33,124 bases of DNA, taken from assembly GCF_900111175.1 (NCBI RefSeq), contig NZ_FOGI01000024.1, positions 1-33,124 on the forward strand. Direction: 5' to 3'. The DNA comes from Actinokineospora terrae. GTDB lineage: Bacteria > Actinomycetota > Actinomycetes > Mycobacteriales > Pseudonocardiaceae. Shown here one piece after another: positions 1 through 6,803 of the stretch (the first letter of the stretch is position 1; each line of letters opens with the position of its first letter). Both the position numbers and the translations under genes were made by a program. The notes under the pieces are model-generated. The model saw only the letters and a list, made by a program, of their open reading frames with translations, had not been told where the DNA came from and ran no database searches.

Positions 1-1602
1 CTCCACCAAACGTGTTGATACGCGAACCGCAGAGGCTGATTCCTGGTCACCAGGGTCAGCCTCTGCGGCTGTCTGGGGTGGCTGGTCGGGTGGTTGTGGT
101 ACCCGGAAGGTGGGGACCATGCGGTCGGGTGCAGGGAAGCTGACCTGGGCCACGAGGGCTTCCACGAGGGCTTTGCGTTGGAGGGTGGTGCCGTCCTGGA
201 TGACCTCGTGGACGTGCTGACTGACCTCGGTGAGGGTCGCGGTGTCGGGCATGGTGGGTTGCTCGGTGAGTTCGTAGGCGAGCACGTCTCGGCGGTCCTG
301 TAGCTGCTGCTTGGTGGAGCGGAGCTTGGTGAGCCGTTCCTTGACGTCCTCGGGTTCGAGGGTGCCGTCCTCGAAGGCGTCGAGGTAGCGGTCGATCTTG
401 GCGTTGGTCTTGGCCAGCTCGGCGTTGACGGTGTCGAGTTCGTCTTGGCGGGTGTCGAAGTTGCTGGCGTGGTCGCGCTGGGCGGCGGCCACGGCGTCGG
501 CCATGAGGTCGTGCTGGGTGCGGAAGAACGTGGCCATCGAGTCGAGCAAGGTCGAGTCGATCTGGTCGGCGTCCAACCGCGGGGACGGGCAGGCGTCGGT
601 GCCGTAGCGGGACCGGGTCCAGCAGGTGTAGTAGCGGTAGGTCTTGGTGCGGCCGGTTGCACGGGTGCCGATGTACGCCTTCCCGCACATCGGGCAGCGC
701 ATCTTGCCGGTGGCGAGGTAGTCACTGGCGTTCGCGGCGCGCTTGGAGTGGTCCTCGCCGCGCTCGTCGAGCAGGCGCTGTGCTTGCTCGAAGACGTGGT
801 CGGTGACCAGCGGGGCGTGGCAGAACTCCACGGTGATCCCACGGAAGGTGAGTTCGCCGATGTAGACGCGGTTGGCCAAGACCCGCAGTACCTGTTGCGG
901 GGACCACTGCTTGCCGGTGCTGGTGCGCAGTCCACGCAGATTGAGCAGTTTCGCGATGGCGTTCGAGCCGAGTCGGTCGCGGGTGTAGAAGTCGAAGATG
1001 AGCGCGACGACCACGGCTTGGGACTTGTCGGGGACGAGTTGCATGATCTTGCGGTTGAGGCCGTAGCCGAACGGGAGTCGCCCGCCCTTCCATTTCCCGG
1101 CTTCGGCGGCTTTCTCCATTCCGGCGATGACCCGTTCGACAATGAGTTCGCGCTCGAACTGGGCGAACATGCCGAGCATCTGGACGAGCATCCGGCCCAT
1201 AGGGGTGGAGGTGTCGAAGGGCTCGGTGGCGGAGCGGAACACCACGCCGTTCTCATCAAGGTCATCGAGCAGGGTGACCAGGTCACGCAGGTTGCGGGAG
1301 AGCCGGTCGACCTTGAACACCAACAGCACGTCGAACAGGCCCGCTCGGCTGGCCTTCATCGCCTTGGCCAGGTCGTCGCGGTAGGTGTCCTTGCCGGAGG
1401 CGTTGTCGCTATAGACCATGACGACGCGCCACCCGGGCTGGGAGGCGACGTAGGCGCGCATCCGATCTTCCTGGACCCGGGAGGTGTACTGCTGGTTCTC
1501 CTCGTCGGTGGAGCGCCGCACATACAGTGCCACCCGGACGTCCGTGCCGAGTTCGCCGAGGGCTTCCCGTCTTACCTTCCTGTTTCGCGTCTTAGTTGCC
1601 AT
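1..1602 (-). CDS. int: Large serine recombinase (phage integrase), C-terminus cut by window edge
   Basis: Site-specific serine integrase that would join phage and host attachment sites. The frame is open for 534 codons from the ATG at 1602 to the left edge with no stop. The N-terminal resolvase domain (about 22-160) has catalytic Ser31 in YVRRST, then a KVDRLSRN stretch (97-104) and MFAQFERELI (145-154). A recombinase domain follows (GRLPFGYGL, from 174). A zinc ribbon is formed by Cys303, Cys306, Cys327 and Cys338, and a charged coiled coil covers about 375-445. This is the usual large-serine-recombinase order, and 534 residues is close to full family length, so little is likely missing. It sits downstream of the lysis genes and a 45-aa gene, at one end of the element. 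The last codons run through a strong inverted repeat (29-66). Family assignment is firm; the att sites cannot be placed. Confidence 0.95.
   Translation of the reverse strand, partial: MATKTRNRKVRREALGELGTDVRVALYVRRSTDEENQQYTSRVQEDRMRAYVASQPGWRVVMVYSDNASGKDTYRDDLAKAMKASRAGLFDVLLVFKVDRLSRNLRDLVTLLDDLDENGVVFRSATEPFDTSTPMGRMLVQMLGMFAQFERELIVERVIAGMEKAAEAGKWKGGRLPFGYGLNRKIMQLVPDKSQAVVVALIFDFYTRDRLGSNAIAKLLNLRGLRTSTGKQWSPQQVLRVLANRVYIGELTFRGITVEFCHAPLVTDHVFEQAQRLLDERGEDHSKRAANASDYLATGKMRCPMCGKAYIGTRATGRTKTYRYYTCWTRSRYGTDACPSPRLDADQIDSTLLDSMATFFRTQHDLMADAVAAAQRDHASNFDTRQDELDTVNAELAKTNAKIDRYLDAFEDGTLEPEDVKERLTKLRSTKQQLQDRRDVLAYELTEQPTMPDTATLTEVSQHVHEVIQDGTTLQRKALVEALVAQVSFPAPDRMVPTFRVPQPPDQPPQTAAEADPGDQESASAVRVSTRLVE
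29..66. repeat. Nested inverted repeat inside the integrase 3' end
   Basis: GCAGAGGCTGA (29-39) pairs perfectly with TCAGCCTCTGC (56-66). Inside it, CCTGGT (42-47) pairs with ACCAGG (49-54). The whole would fold into a long hairpin with a small internal bulge. It lies in the open integrase frame close to where a protein of this family normally ends. A bidirectional terminator overlapping the gene end, or part of an attachment site, are both possible. No T tract is visible on either side. Confidence 0.5.
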
Positions 1603-1634
1603 TGCGTGGCGGCCCCCAGTTGTCTTCCCGAAAC

Positions 1635-1676
1635 GCCGCCGCCCGGGAATGCTCAACACATTCCACGGGCGGCGGC
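1635..1676. repeat. 17-bp stem inverted repeat in the integrase leader
   Basis: GCCGCCGCCCG then GGAATG (1635-1651) pairs with CATTCC, one bulged base, and CGGGCGGCGGC (1659-1676) around a 7-base loop. It lies between the 45-aa gene and the integrase ATG, 33 bases upstream of that start. In the minus direction it is followed by GTTTCGGG, only weakly terminator-like. It could attenuate integrase expression, act as a terminator, or be part of a serine-integrase att site, which are often adjacent to int and carry imperfect dyads. Confidence 0.6.
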
Positions 1677-1737
1677 TCATGTTCTGTTGTCATTCTCGGA
1701 GTTTATCAAGAATGGCAGCCGGTGATTCGGGCTGAAT

Positions 1738-1875
1738 CTAGGGTGTGTCGGACTTCCTATTCGTGGTCCACGCGGTGATGAGCACTGCCAAAGCGGACAC
1801 AGCGTCGGCGTGTTCGCGGTCGGTCATCGGTGTGGTGTCGATGCGCTCGACGGTGATCGGGTTCTGCTCGGACAC
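1738..1875 (-). CDS. Small 45-aa protein upstream of integrase
   Basis: A GTG start at 1875 has a GGGGGAG ribosome site about 11 bases upstream and reads 45 codons to TAG at 1738-1740. The product begins MSEQNPITVERIDTTP and ends AWTTNRKSDTP. A short acidic N-terminal part is followed by a predicted helix rich in Ala, Val and Leu around residues 20-37. It is the only gene between the holin and the integrase and is oriented into int, so the two may be co-transcribed. No known domain is recognisable. Short proteins next to serine integrases can be recombination directionality factors; here that is only a positional hypothesis. Confidence 0.65.
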   Translation of the reverse strand: MSEQNPITVERIDTTPMTDREHADAVSALAVLITAWTTNRKSDTP

Positions 1876-1918
1876 GGCGGTGATCGCTCCCCCAGGAGGC
1901 GAGTGCCGCAGACGGCCC

Positions 1919-1946
1919 GAGCCCGCGTCGCGGGGGAGACGGGCTC
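1919..1946 (-). terminator. Possible terminator after the lysis genes
   Basis: GAGCCCG (1919-1925) pairs with CGGGCTC (1940-1946) around 14 bases, about 25 bases past the holin stop codon in the minus direction. An overlapping CCCGCG-T-CGCGGG dyad (1922-1934) offers a second fold. There is no T tract, as is common for GC-rich actinobacterial terminators. It would separate the late operon from the int unit. Confidence 0.35.
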
Positions 1947-1971
1947 CCCTGCGGCGCGGATGGACGGGTGG

Positions 1972-2241
1972 TCAGTAGAGGGTGGTCGGGGACTCGCCGG
2001 TGTCGGCCGGGACCAGCGGGGTGCCGTCCTGGTCGCGCGGGTCGGCCAGCGGGGTGACCTTGCGTTCGCCGGTGACGGTGATGCCGAACGCGGCGAGCAA
2101 GGTAACCGCGGCGGTGATGATGCCGGTGGTCGCCGAGCCCTGCTCGGTGGTGAACAGGCCGGAGCCGACGAGGCCGGAGACGGCGGCGGTGAGGCCGCCG
2201 ACGATGGACGCGCCGACGCGCAGCGGGTAGCGGGTGGCCAT
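1972..2241 (-). CDS. Holin-like membrane protein (89 aa form)
   Basis: Likely forms the membrane lesion that lets the endolysin reach the wall. The ATG at 2241 has GGAAGGA about 12 bases upstream. The protein starts MATRYPLRVGAS and has two predicted membrane helices, about residues 10-29 (IVGGLTAAVSGLVGSGLF) and 38-55 (TGIITAAVTLLAAFGITV), followed by a polar tail with TGERKVTPLADPRDQDGTP. Size, two-helix layout and position directly after the endolysin fit a phage holin; this is inferred from topology and context. The same frame continues upstream without a stop to a GTG at 2403, which would add 54 residues and another membrane helix (separate entry). Confidence 0.75.
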   Translation of the reverse strand: MATRYPLRVGASIVGGLTAAVSGLVGSGLFTTEQGSATTGIITAAVTLLAAFGITVTGERKVTPLADPRDQDGTPLVPADTGESPTTLY

Positions 2242-2403
2242 GTGGATGATCCGTTCCTTCCGATGGGGTGGGTGGGGCGGTAGATGGTCGAGGCGCTCGT
2301 AGAGCCGGACGAACGCGACCGCGGACTTGACGCAGAGCCAGCCGCCGACGATGGCCAACAGCAGCCACGAGCCGACCGGGTCGGGTGGCGGGTCGGCGGT
2401 CAC
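1972..2403 (-). CDS. In-frame extended holin form (143 aa) from an upstream GTG
   Basis: Two bases after the endolysin TGA a GTG (2403) opens a frame that runs without a stop into the holin at 2241. The extra segment begins VTADPPPDPVGSW and contains a good membrane helix (WLLLAIVGGWLCVKSAVAFV) followed by RLYERLDHL and a basic HRKER stretch. The sequence encoding HRKER also contains the ribosome site of the shorter form. The extension could be a separate small membrane protein that has lost its stop, or the long partner of a dual-start holin/antiholin pair. No strong Shine-Dalgarno precedes the GTG, so coupling to the endolysin stop would be needed. Confidence 0.45.
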   Translation of the reverse strand: MTADPPPDPVGSWLLLAIVGGWLCVKSAVAFVRLYERLDHLPPHPPHRKERIIHMATRYPLRVGASIVGGLTAAVSGLVGSGLFTTEQGSATTGIITAAVTLLAAFGITVTGERKVTPLADPRDQDGTPLVPADTGESPTTLY

Positions 2404-2405
2404 GG

Positions 2406-3368
2406 TCAGGGCAGGGTGAGCCAGGCTCCGGCCTGGATTCGATCCGGGTTCGCGAGGCCGTTGAGTCGGGCGAGTGCGGCAACGGTGGTGCCGTGGCGGG
2501 CGGCGATGCCGGAGAGGGTGTCCCCGCTGCGGATCTGGTACCGACGCGGCGGCGCCGGAGCGGGTGCACCGGGTCCGGGCAGGCGCAGAGCCGCCCCGGC
2601 CTGGATGCGGTTCGGGTCGGAGATGCCGTTGAGCGTGGCGAGCGCGGCCACGGTGGTGCCGAACCTGACCGCGATGGCGGAGAGGGTGTCGCCGGGGGCG
2701 ATGACGTAGGTGCCGGGTGCGGGCGGGGTGGGTGCCGGACCGGGTGCGGGGTTGGGGTCGCCGAGGGTGAGGGCGCCGAGGGTCCACGGGCCGACGGTGG
2801 CGTCGCGGTCGACGTTGCCCGGGATGCCGGGAACGCGCCCGGAGCTGGTGTGCTGGTGCAGGGCCAAGCGGTGGTGGCTCCAGCCGGGTCGTCCTGGGTC
2901 GCCGTTGTAGCGGGCGATCCACAGCATCGTGTCGCCGTCGGCCCAGTCGGGACGCAGCACGTTGCTGTACCAGTCGTGGTTGGCGTAAACCAGGACTCGG
3001 CGGACACCGGCGGTGGCGCGCAGCCGGGTGATGAAGTCGCGGACGAACACGTTGGCGTTGCCGCGCAGCTCGGCGGCTTCCATGTCCAGCATCGGGGCGA
3101 GCGATCCGGCGGCGAGCAAACCGTGGCGGCGCAGGTGCGCGGTGAAGTGGTCCACCTGCGCCTGCACGCCAGTGGCGCGAGCGAAGTGGTAGCCACCGAC
3201 CGCGATCCCGGCCGAGCGTGCTCCGGCGATGTGGCCACCGGCGGCGGGGTCGACCCAGTCGGTGGACTCGGTGACCTTGACGCTGGCGTAGGTGATGCCG
3301 TTGCCGCGTACCGCGCGCCAGTCGTCCACGCGGTTGTGGTGGGAGAGGTCGATTCCGTAGTCGGTCAA
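2406..3368 (-). CDS. Endolysin: GH25 muramidase with two LysM repeats
   Basis: A 320-aa peptidoglycan hydrolase that cuts the MurNAc-GlcNAc bond for host lysis. The GH25 domain spans about 1-192: YGIDLSHHN with Asp7, KVTES near 31-35, and PMLDMEA carrying the acidic pair Asp95/Glu97. A Pro/Ala-rich linker (about 205-219) leads to two LysM wall-binding modules (about 220-264 and 277-319), each with a GDTLS motif and an Asn-Arg-Ile-Gln or Asp-Arg-Ile-Gln ending. There is no signal peptide, so export depends on the holin. The start is TTG at 3368 behind GGAAGGA. The TTG overlaps the TGA of the preceding gene (3365-3368), showing translational coupling. An ATG at a better place is absent. Confidence 0.95.
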   Translation of the reverse strand: MTDYGIDLSHHNRVDDWRAVRGNGITYASVKVTESTDWVDPAAGGHIAGARSAGIAVGGYHFARATGVQAQVDHFTAHLRRHGLLAAGSLAPMLDMEAAELRGNANVFVRDFITRLRATAGVRRVLVYANHDWYSNVLRPDWADGDTMLWIARYNGDPGRPGWSHHRLALHQHTSSGRVPGIPGNVDRDATVGPWTLGALTLGDPNPAPGPAPTPPAPGTYVIAPGDTLSAIAVRFGTTVAALATLNGISDPNRIQAGAALRLPGPGAPAPAPPRRYQIRSGDTLSGIAARHGTTVAALARLNGLANPDRIQAGAWLTLP

Positions 3369-3700
3369 GGGTTTCCTTCCTGGTCCGGGCGTGCCGGGAC
3401 CGGGGTGGGTGGGGTGAGGTGGGCGCGGAGTCCGGCGATCTCGGTGAGCACGCGCAGGTGCTCCACGCGCAGCGCGGCGAGTTCGGTCTTGACCGCGGCG
3501 AGTTCGGCCAGGACGTCACGGGTGTAGGTGGCTCGCTCGTCCAGCAGGGCCTGATAACCGGCGTGCAGCGCGGCCAGGGACTGTTGCTCGCTGGAGGCGC
3601 GGGTGGCGCGCAGCGTGCGGCGCGCGGTCCACGCGCCGGTGACGGCCCCGGTGAGCGGGCCGAGGAGTGCGGCGATGCCGCCGAGCCAGGCAGGGTCCAC
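3365..3700 (-). CDS. Membrane-anchored coiled-coil protein in the lysis cassette
   Basis: A 111-aa protein starting at GTG 3700. Residues about 5-24 (WLGGIAALLGPLTGAVTGAW) form one membrane helix, followed by a basic stretch (RRTLRATR) and a long predicted coiled coil (about 38-95) rich in Ala, Leu and Glu. The end is Pro-rich. It sits between the last minor tail gene and the endolysin, whose TTG start overlaps its stop. That place fits a second holin-like or accessory lysis protein, but no family is recognised. Topology and context support a real gene; the role is inference. Confidence 0.75.
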   Translation of the reverse strand: MDPAWLGGIAALLGPLTGAVTGAWTARRTLRATRASSEQQSLAALHAGYQALLDERATYTRDVLAELAAVKTELAALRVEHLRVLTEIAGLRAHLTPPTPVPARPDQEGNP

Positions 3701-3728
3701 GGGGCGTCACCCCCGTGGCCGGTCCGGA

Positions 3729-5957
3729 TCAGCGCAGGACGCGCAGGGTGAGCGTGTCGGCCAGGCCGTCGGTGGTGGTGTGGACGCGGCGTGAGCCGAT
3801 GACGGCGGCGGTGATCGGGCCGCCGAGCCCGCTCGGGTCGTTGACCGTGACCACGTCGGTCAGTTGCACGCGGGGGTCGCCGACCACGGGGACGTCGGCC
3901 AGGATCGCCACGGGCGCGGCCAGGTCGCCGAGTAGGGAGGTGGCGACGTCGCGGGTGGACTCGGGGCGTTGCCGGAAGGGGTTGTCGGGCAGGTCGAGGA
4001 CGCGGCGGCCGTAGCGGGCGGCTGAGGTGGTGTTGCGGGTGATGCCGGTGTAGGTGGTGTCGTCGGTGATGACGGTGCCCGTGATCTGGAGGGCGGGTCG
4101 GGTGCCCGCGGCCATCCGCACCGTGAAGGCGTTCGGGTTGGACACCAGCAGGTTGACGTGGAGTTGGTCGGGGTCGACGGACAGGTCCACGTCGACGTTG
4201 GACACCCGGGCGCCGGTGGCGGCGTTGACGGAGACGAACCCGGAGAACTGTGGGGGCCACACGTCGGGGGTGTAGGAGGTCATGCCGTCATCGACCAGGC
4301 ATCGGCGGGCGAGTTGGATCGGGTAGCTGGTGTAGCCGGGGGGCGAGTCGAACTGGTCGAGGGTGCCGGCGGCGAACACGACTTCGCGGGTGCTGGATTC
4401 GTAGCGGGCGGTGGTGCGGTAGGTGATCTCGGTGCGGACCGAGTCCACCGCGATGGTCAGGTCCAGGTCCTTGAGGTCGACCTGCGCGGAGAGGTCCTTG
4501 ACCGGGGCGGGGCGCGGCCGGTTGCGGGTGCGGAAGGTGAAGTGGCCGTGCTCGTCAAAGGAGACGGTGCCGTACTCGGCGGCGGCTGCTTGGCGGATGA
4601 CGTCCCAGGAGTCGCCGTCGACCACGTCGGGTAGCCCGGTGATCCAGTTCAGTCCGGTGTCGATCGTGGCGGTCGGGGTGTGTGGGGTGCCCCAGTCGGC
4701 GGGCAGGGTGAAGATCCTCTGCGCCCAGCGGAGGCACTGCACCGGCAGAGGGGTGAAGGCGTGGACGCCACCGGGCAGGGAGGGGTAGTCCACGGGGCGG
4801 CCGACCGTGGTGGTGAACGAGGGGGTCTGGACGCCGTCGAGGTGCCAGCGGTGGACCACATCCCCGTTGGCGTACCAGCCGATCCACAGACCGACCGAGT
4901 GCCAGCGGGTCGCGCCGGTGATGGTCGGTCCGGTGATCGTCCCGGCCAGGGTCGGCGTCGTGGAGTTGCGGTTGGCCCACAGCCGCGCCACCAGGCCACC
5001 GGAGGCGGTGACGGCGACGTCGATGGTGTTGCCCTGGAGCTTGACGACGCCGTCGGAGACCGACACGACTGTGCCGTCGGAGGACCGGTGGAAGGTGTTG
5101 GTGGCACCGGCGCGGATCTCGAACTCGATGAGCTGCGGGTAGGACATGTAGGGACTGCTGGTCGGCGTCGCCCCCGTCCAGGACCAGGAGTCCGGGCCGC
5201 CGTTGCACGCGAGCCCGTAGGGGCCGTCGATGAACTCCGGCACGGTCGCGTTGGTCTTGGTGGCGGTGATGAGCGCGGCCCGCCAGCCGATGTCCGGGGC
5301 GAGGCTGCCGTGGCAGGTCATCCCCCACAGCGCCCCCTCACGTGGCGGCGGGGAAGCGTGGATCCCGTTGCGCCGCAAAACATAGTCGATCACCCACTGG
5401 GTGTTGGTGAGGTTGCGGTAGGGGTAGGAGCGCAGGTTGCGGAACTCGAACTCCCACATCGCCCACAGCGGCAGCGTCACCGACGCGCGCAGCCGTTCCG
5501 CCGGGTCCAGCCCTTCGACGGTGACCGTGCGGCGGGAGGCGGACAGGCGCGCGGTGCGGGTGGCGCCGGTGAACTGGCGCGCCCACCGCGGACCGGACTT
5601 CGTGACCAGGCCGAGGTCCAGCCGCAGGGGCGCGTCCATCATGTCGTCGGTGTCCACCGCGTGATCGGCCCGGTACGGGGACAGCATCCGCGCGATGTCG
5701 CGGGGATCACCGGGGCGGGTGCCGCCGAGCTCGGCGACGAGCTTGGCGGTGGTGTAGCCCTCCACCAACGTCGCCTCGGGCGGGAGGTCTCCGGTGATCG
5801 AGCGCTCCACGCTTACCGACTCCACCACCGGCGACAGGTCCGAGAGCGGATGACCGTAGGTGCCGTCGCGGCTCCAGTCGGCCTCCAGCCGCACCAGCGG
5901 AACCCGCTCGGGCGCTGTGACCGCTTTCGCCAAGTCCTGATCATCGCGGGCTTGCAT
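3729..5957 (-). CDS. Minor tail protein (tail tip/baseplate component)
   Basis: A 742-aa structural protein, start ATG 5957 behind GGAGG, directly after the stop of the previous tail gene. The N-terminal part (about 15-160) opens with VPLVRLEADW and resembles tail-tip baseplate proteins. The middle (about 270-410) looks like a jelly-roll or laminin-G-like domain, with SSDGTVVSVSDG, WHSVGLWIGW and a VVHRWHLDGV strand. The C-terminal half ends in GLADTLTLRVLR, a pattern seen at the end of Tal-like proteins. Order after the tape measure and an upstream Dit-like gene supports a tail-tip role in host binding. No catalytic motif is evident. Exact family unresolved. Confidence 0.8.
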   Translation of the reverse strand: MQARDDQDLAKAVTAPERVPLVRLEADWSRDGTYGHPLSDLSPVVESVSVERSITGDLPPEATLVEGYTTAKLVAELGGTRPGDPRDIARMLSPYRADHAVDTDDMMDAPLRLDLGLVTKSGPRWARQFTGATRTARLSASRRTVTVEGLDPAERLRASVTLPLWAMWEFEFRNLRSYPYRNLTNTQWVIDYVLRRNGIHASPPPREGALWGMTCHGSLAPDIGWRAALITATKTNATVPEFIDGPYGLACNGGPDSWSWTGATPTSSPYMSYPQLIEFEIRAGATNTFHRSSDGTVVSVSDGVVKLQGNTIDVAVTASGGLVARLWANRNSTTPTLAGTITGPTITGATRWHSVGLWIGWYANGDVVHRWHLDGVQTPSFTTTVGRPVDYPSLPGGVHAFTPLPVQCLRWAQRIFTLPADWGTPHTPTATIDTGLNWITGLPDVVDGDSWDVIRQAAAAEYGTVSFDEHGHFTFRTRNRPRPAPVKDLSAQVDLKDLDLTIAVDSVRTEITYRTTARYESSTREVVFAAGTLDQFDSPPGYTSYPIQLARRCLVDDGMTSYTPDVWPPQFSGFVSVNAATGARVSNVDVDLSVDPDQLHVNLLVSNPNAFTVRMAAGTRPALQITGTVITDDTTYTGITRNTTSAARYGRRVLDLPDNPFRQRPESTRDVATSLLGDLAAPVAILADVPVVGDPRVQLTDVVTVNDPSGLGGPITAAVIGSRRVHTTTDGLADTLTLRVLR

Positions 5958-5960
5958 CGT

Positions 5961-6782
5961 CTAGACCTCCAGGAGGGTGAGGGTGGTGGCCCACGACCCG
6001 GGCACCGGGTAGGCCGCCGAGAGCGCGTCGACCGCGACTTCGGCCGCTCCGCCCCCGGGCGCCCACGGCGTGGTGGTGGGGGCGGCGTCGAGTTGCCAGG
6101 CGGTGGTGAGCACGTGGGCACCGCTCGGGTTGGCCTCGACCAGCAGCGCCACCCGCGCCGCTGCGGCGGCGGAGGCGATCACCGATACCGATAGCCGCTG
6201 GTCGGTGCCGGGGGTGGAGGGTGGGGAGTCGACGTGCCCGATCTGGGTGTCGGTGGTGTCGTAGAACTCCAACCGGACCCGCGTGGTGACTCCCGCCCGT
6301 ACCCACGCCGAGGCGGTCACCGGCTCCCCCGTCACCAGCGGAACGGGATCACCGGCCAGGGAGCCGCCGACCGGGGGCGGGGTCCAGTCCAGGCCCCCGG
6401 CCAGCGGTACCGGTGACACCGGCACGGTCGGTGTCCACAGCAGCGTCCCGGCGGTCGGGCTGAATCCGGCGGTGGTGCGGGTGGCCGAACCGGTTGCGGC
6501 GACCCGTGGGGCCAGGCGGTTGCGGCGTTCGCCGTCGATGAGCCACAGCGGCCCGTCCACCAGACCAAGGTGGAGGGCGTCGAGGTAGGCGTGGGTGTCG
6601 GGGTCGAGGTAGGGCCAGGTCAGCGACCACGTGCGTTTCACCGCGACCTGGTCCACGGTGACCCGCCCGCCGAGCGACCGGTGCACACCGCCCAGCCGGG
6701 TCGCGGTCGCGTCCGGTCCACCGCCCAATGACGGCGAGGGCAGGGCGCGCAGCGCGCCGAGTGGTCCGAGGTGGAAGCCCAC
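5961..6782 (-). CDS. Minor tail protein, distal-tail-like with a carbohydrate-binding-type domain
   Basis: A 273-aa protein starting at GTG 6782 with a GGTGG site upstream, first gene after the tape measure. The N-terminal ~95 residues include RLGGVHRSLGG and KRTWSLTWPYL...LDALHLGLVDGPLWLID, typical of the small tail proteins that follow tape measures in actinophages. Residues ~100-250 have alternating beta character with VTASAWVRAG and RVRLEFYDTTDTQIGH, resembling CBM4/9-like jelly rolls. It ends WATTLTLLEV three bases before the next gene. It is probably part of the distal tail hub; sugar binding is inference. Confidence 0.75.
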   Translation of the reverse strand: MGFHLGPLGALRALPSPSLGGGPDATATRLGGVHRSLGGRVTVDQVAVKRTWSLTWPYLDPDTHAYLDALHLGLVDGPLWLIDGERRNRLAPRVAATGSATRTTAGFSPTAGTLLWTPTVPVSPVPLAGGLDWTPPPVGGSLAGDPVPLVTGEPVTASAWVRAGVTTRVRLEFYDTTDTQIGHVDSPPSTPGTDQRLSVSVIASAAAAARVALLVEANPSGAHVLTTAWQLDAAPTTTPWAPGGGAAEVAVDALSAAYPVPGSWATTLTLLEV

Positions 6783-6803
6783 GGGGCACCACCCCCACCT
6801 GGT

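Noticed and set aside
445..1725. 426-aa plus-strand frame over the integrase
   Set aside because: Antisense to a clearly recognised serine recombinase; composition is that of a complementary-strand shadow.
2404..4260. Long minus-strand frame upstream of the holin, running through the endolysin and tail genes
   Set aside because: Arg/Pro/His-rich shadow of real genes in other frames; only the part from GTG 2403 onward has protein-like composition.
4680..6194. 504-aa plus-strand frame
   Set aside because: Antisense to the minor tail genes, Arg/Gly-rich, without a ribosome site or domain.
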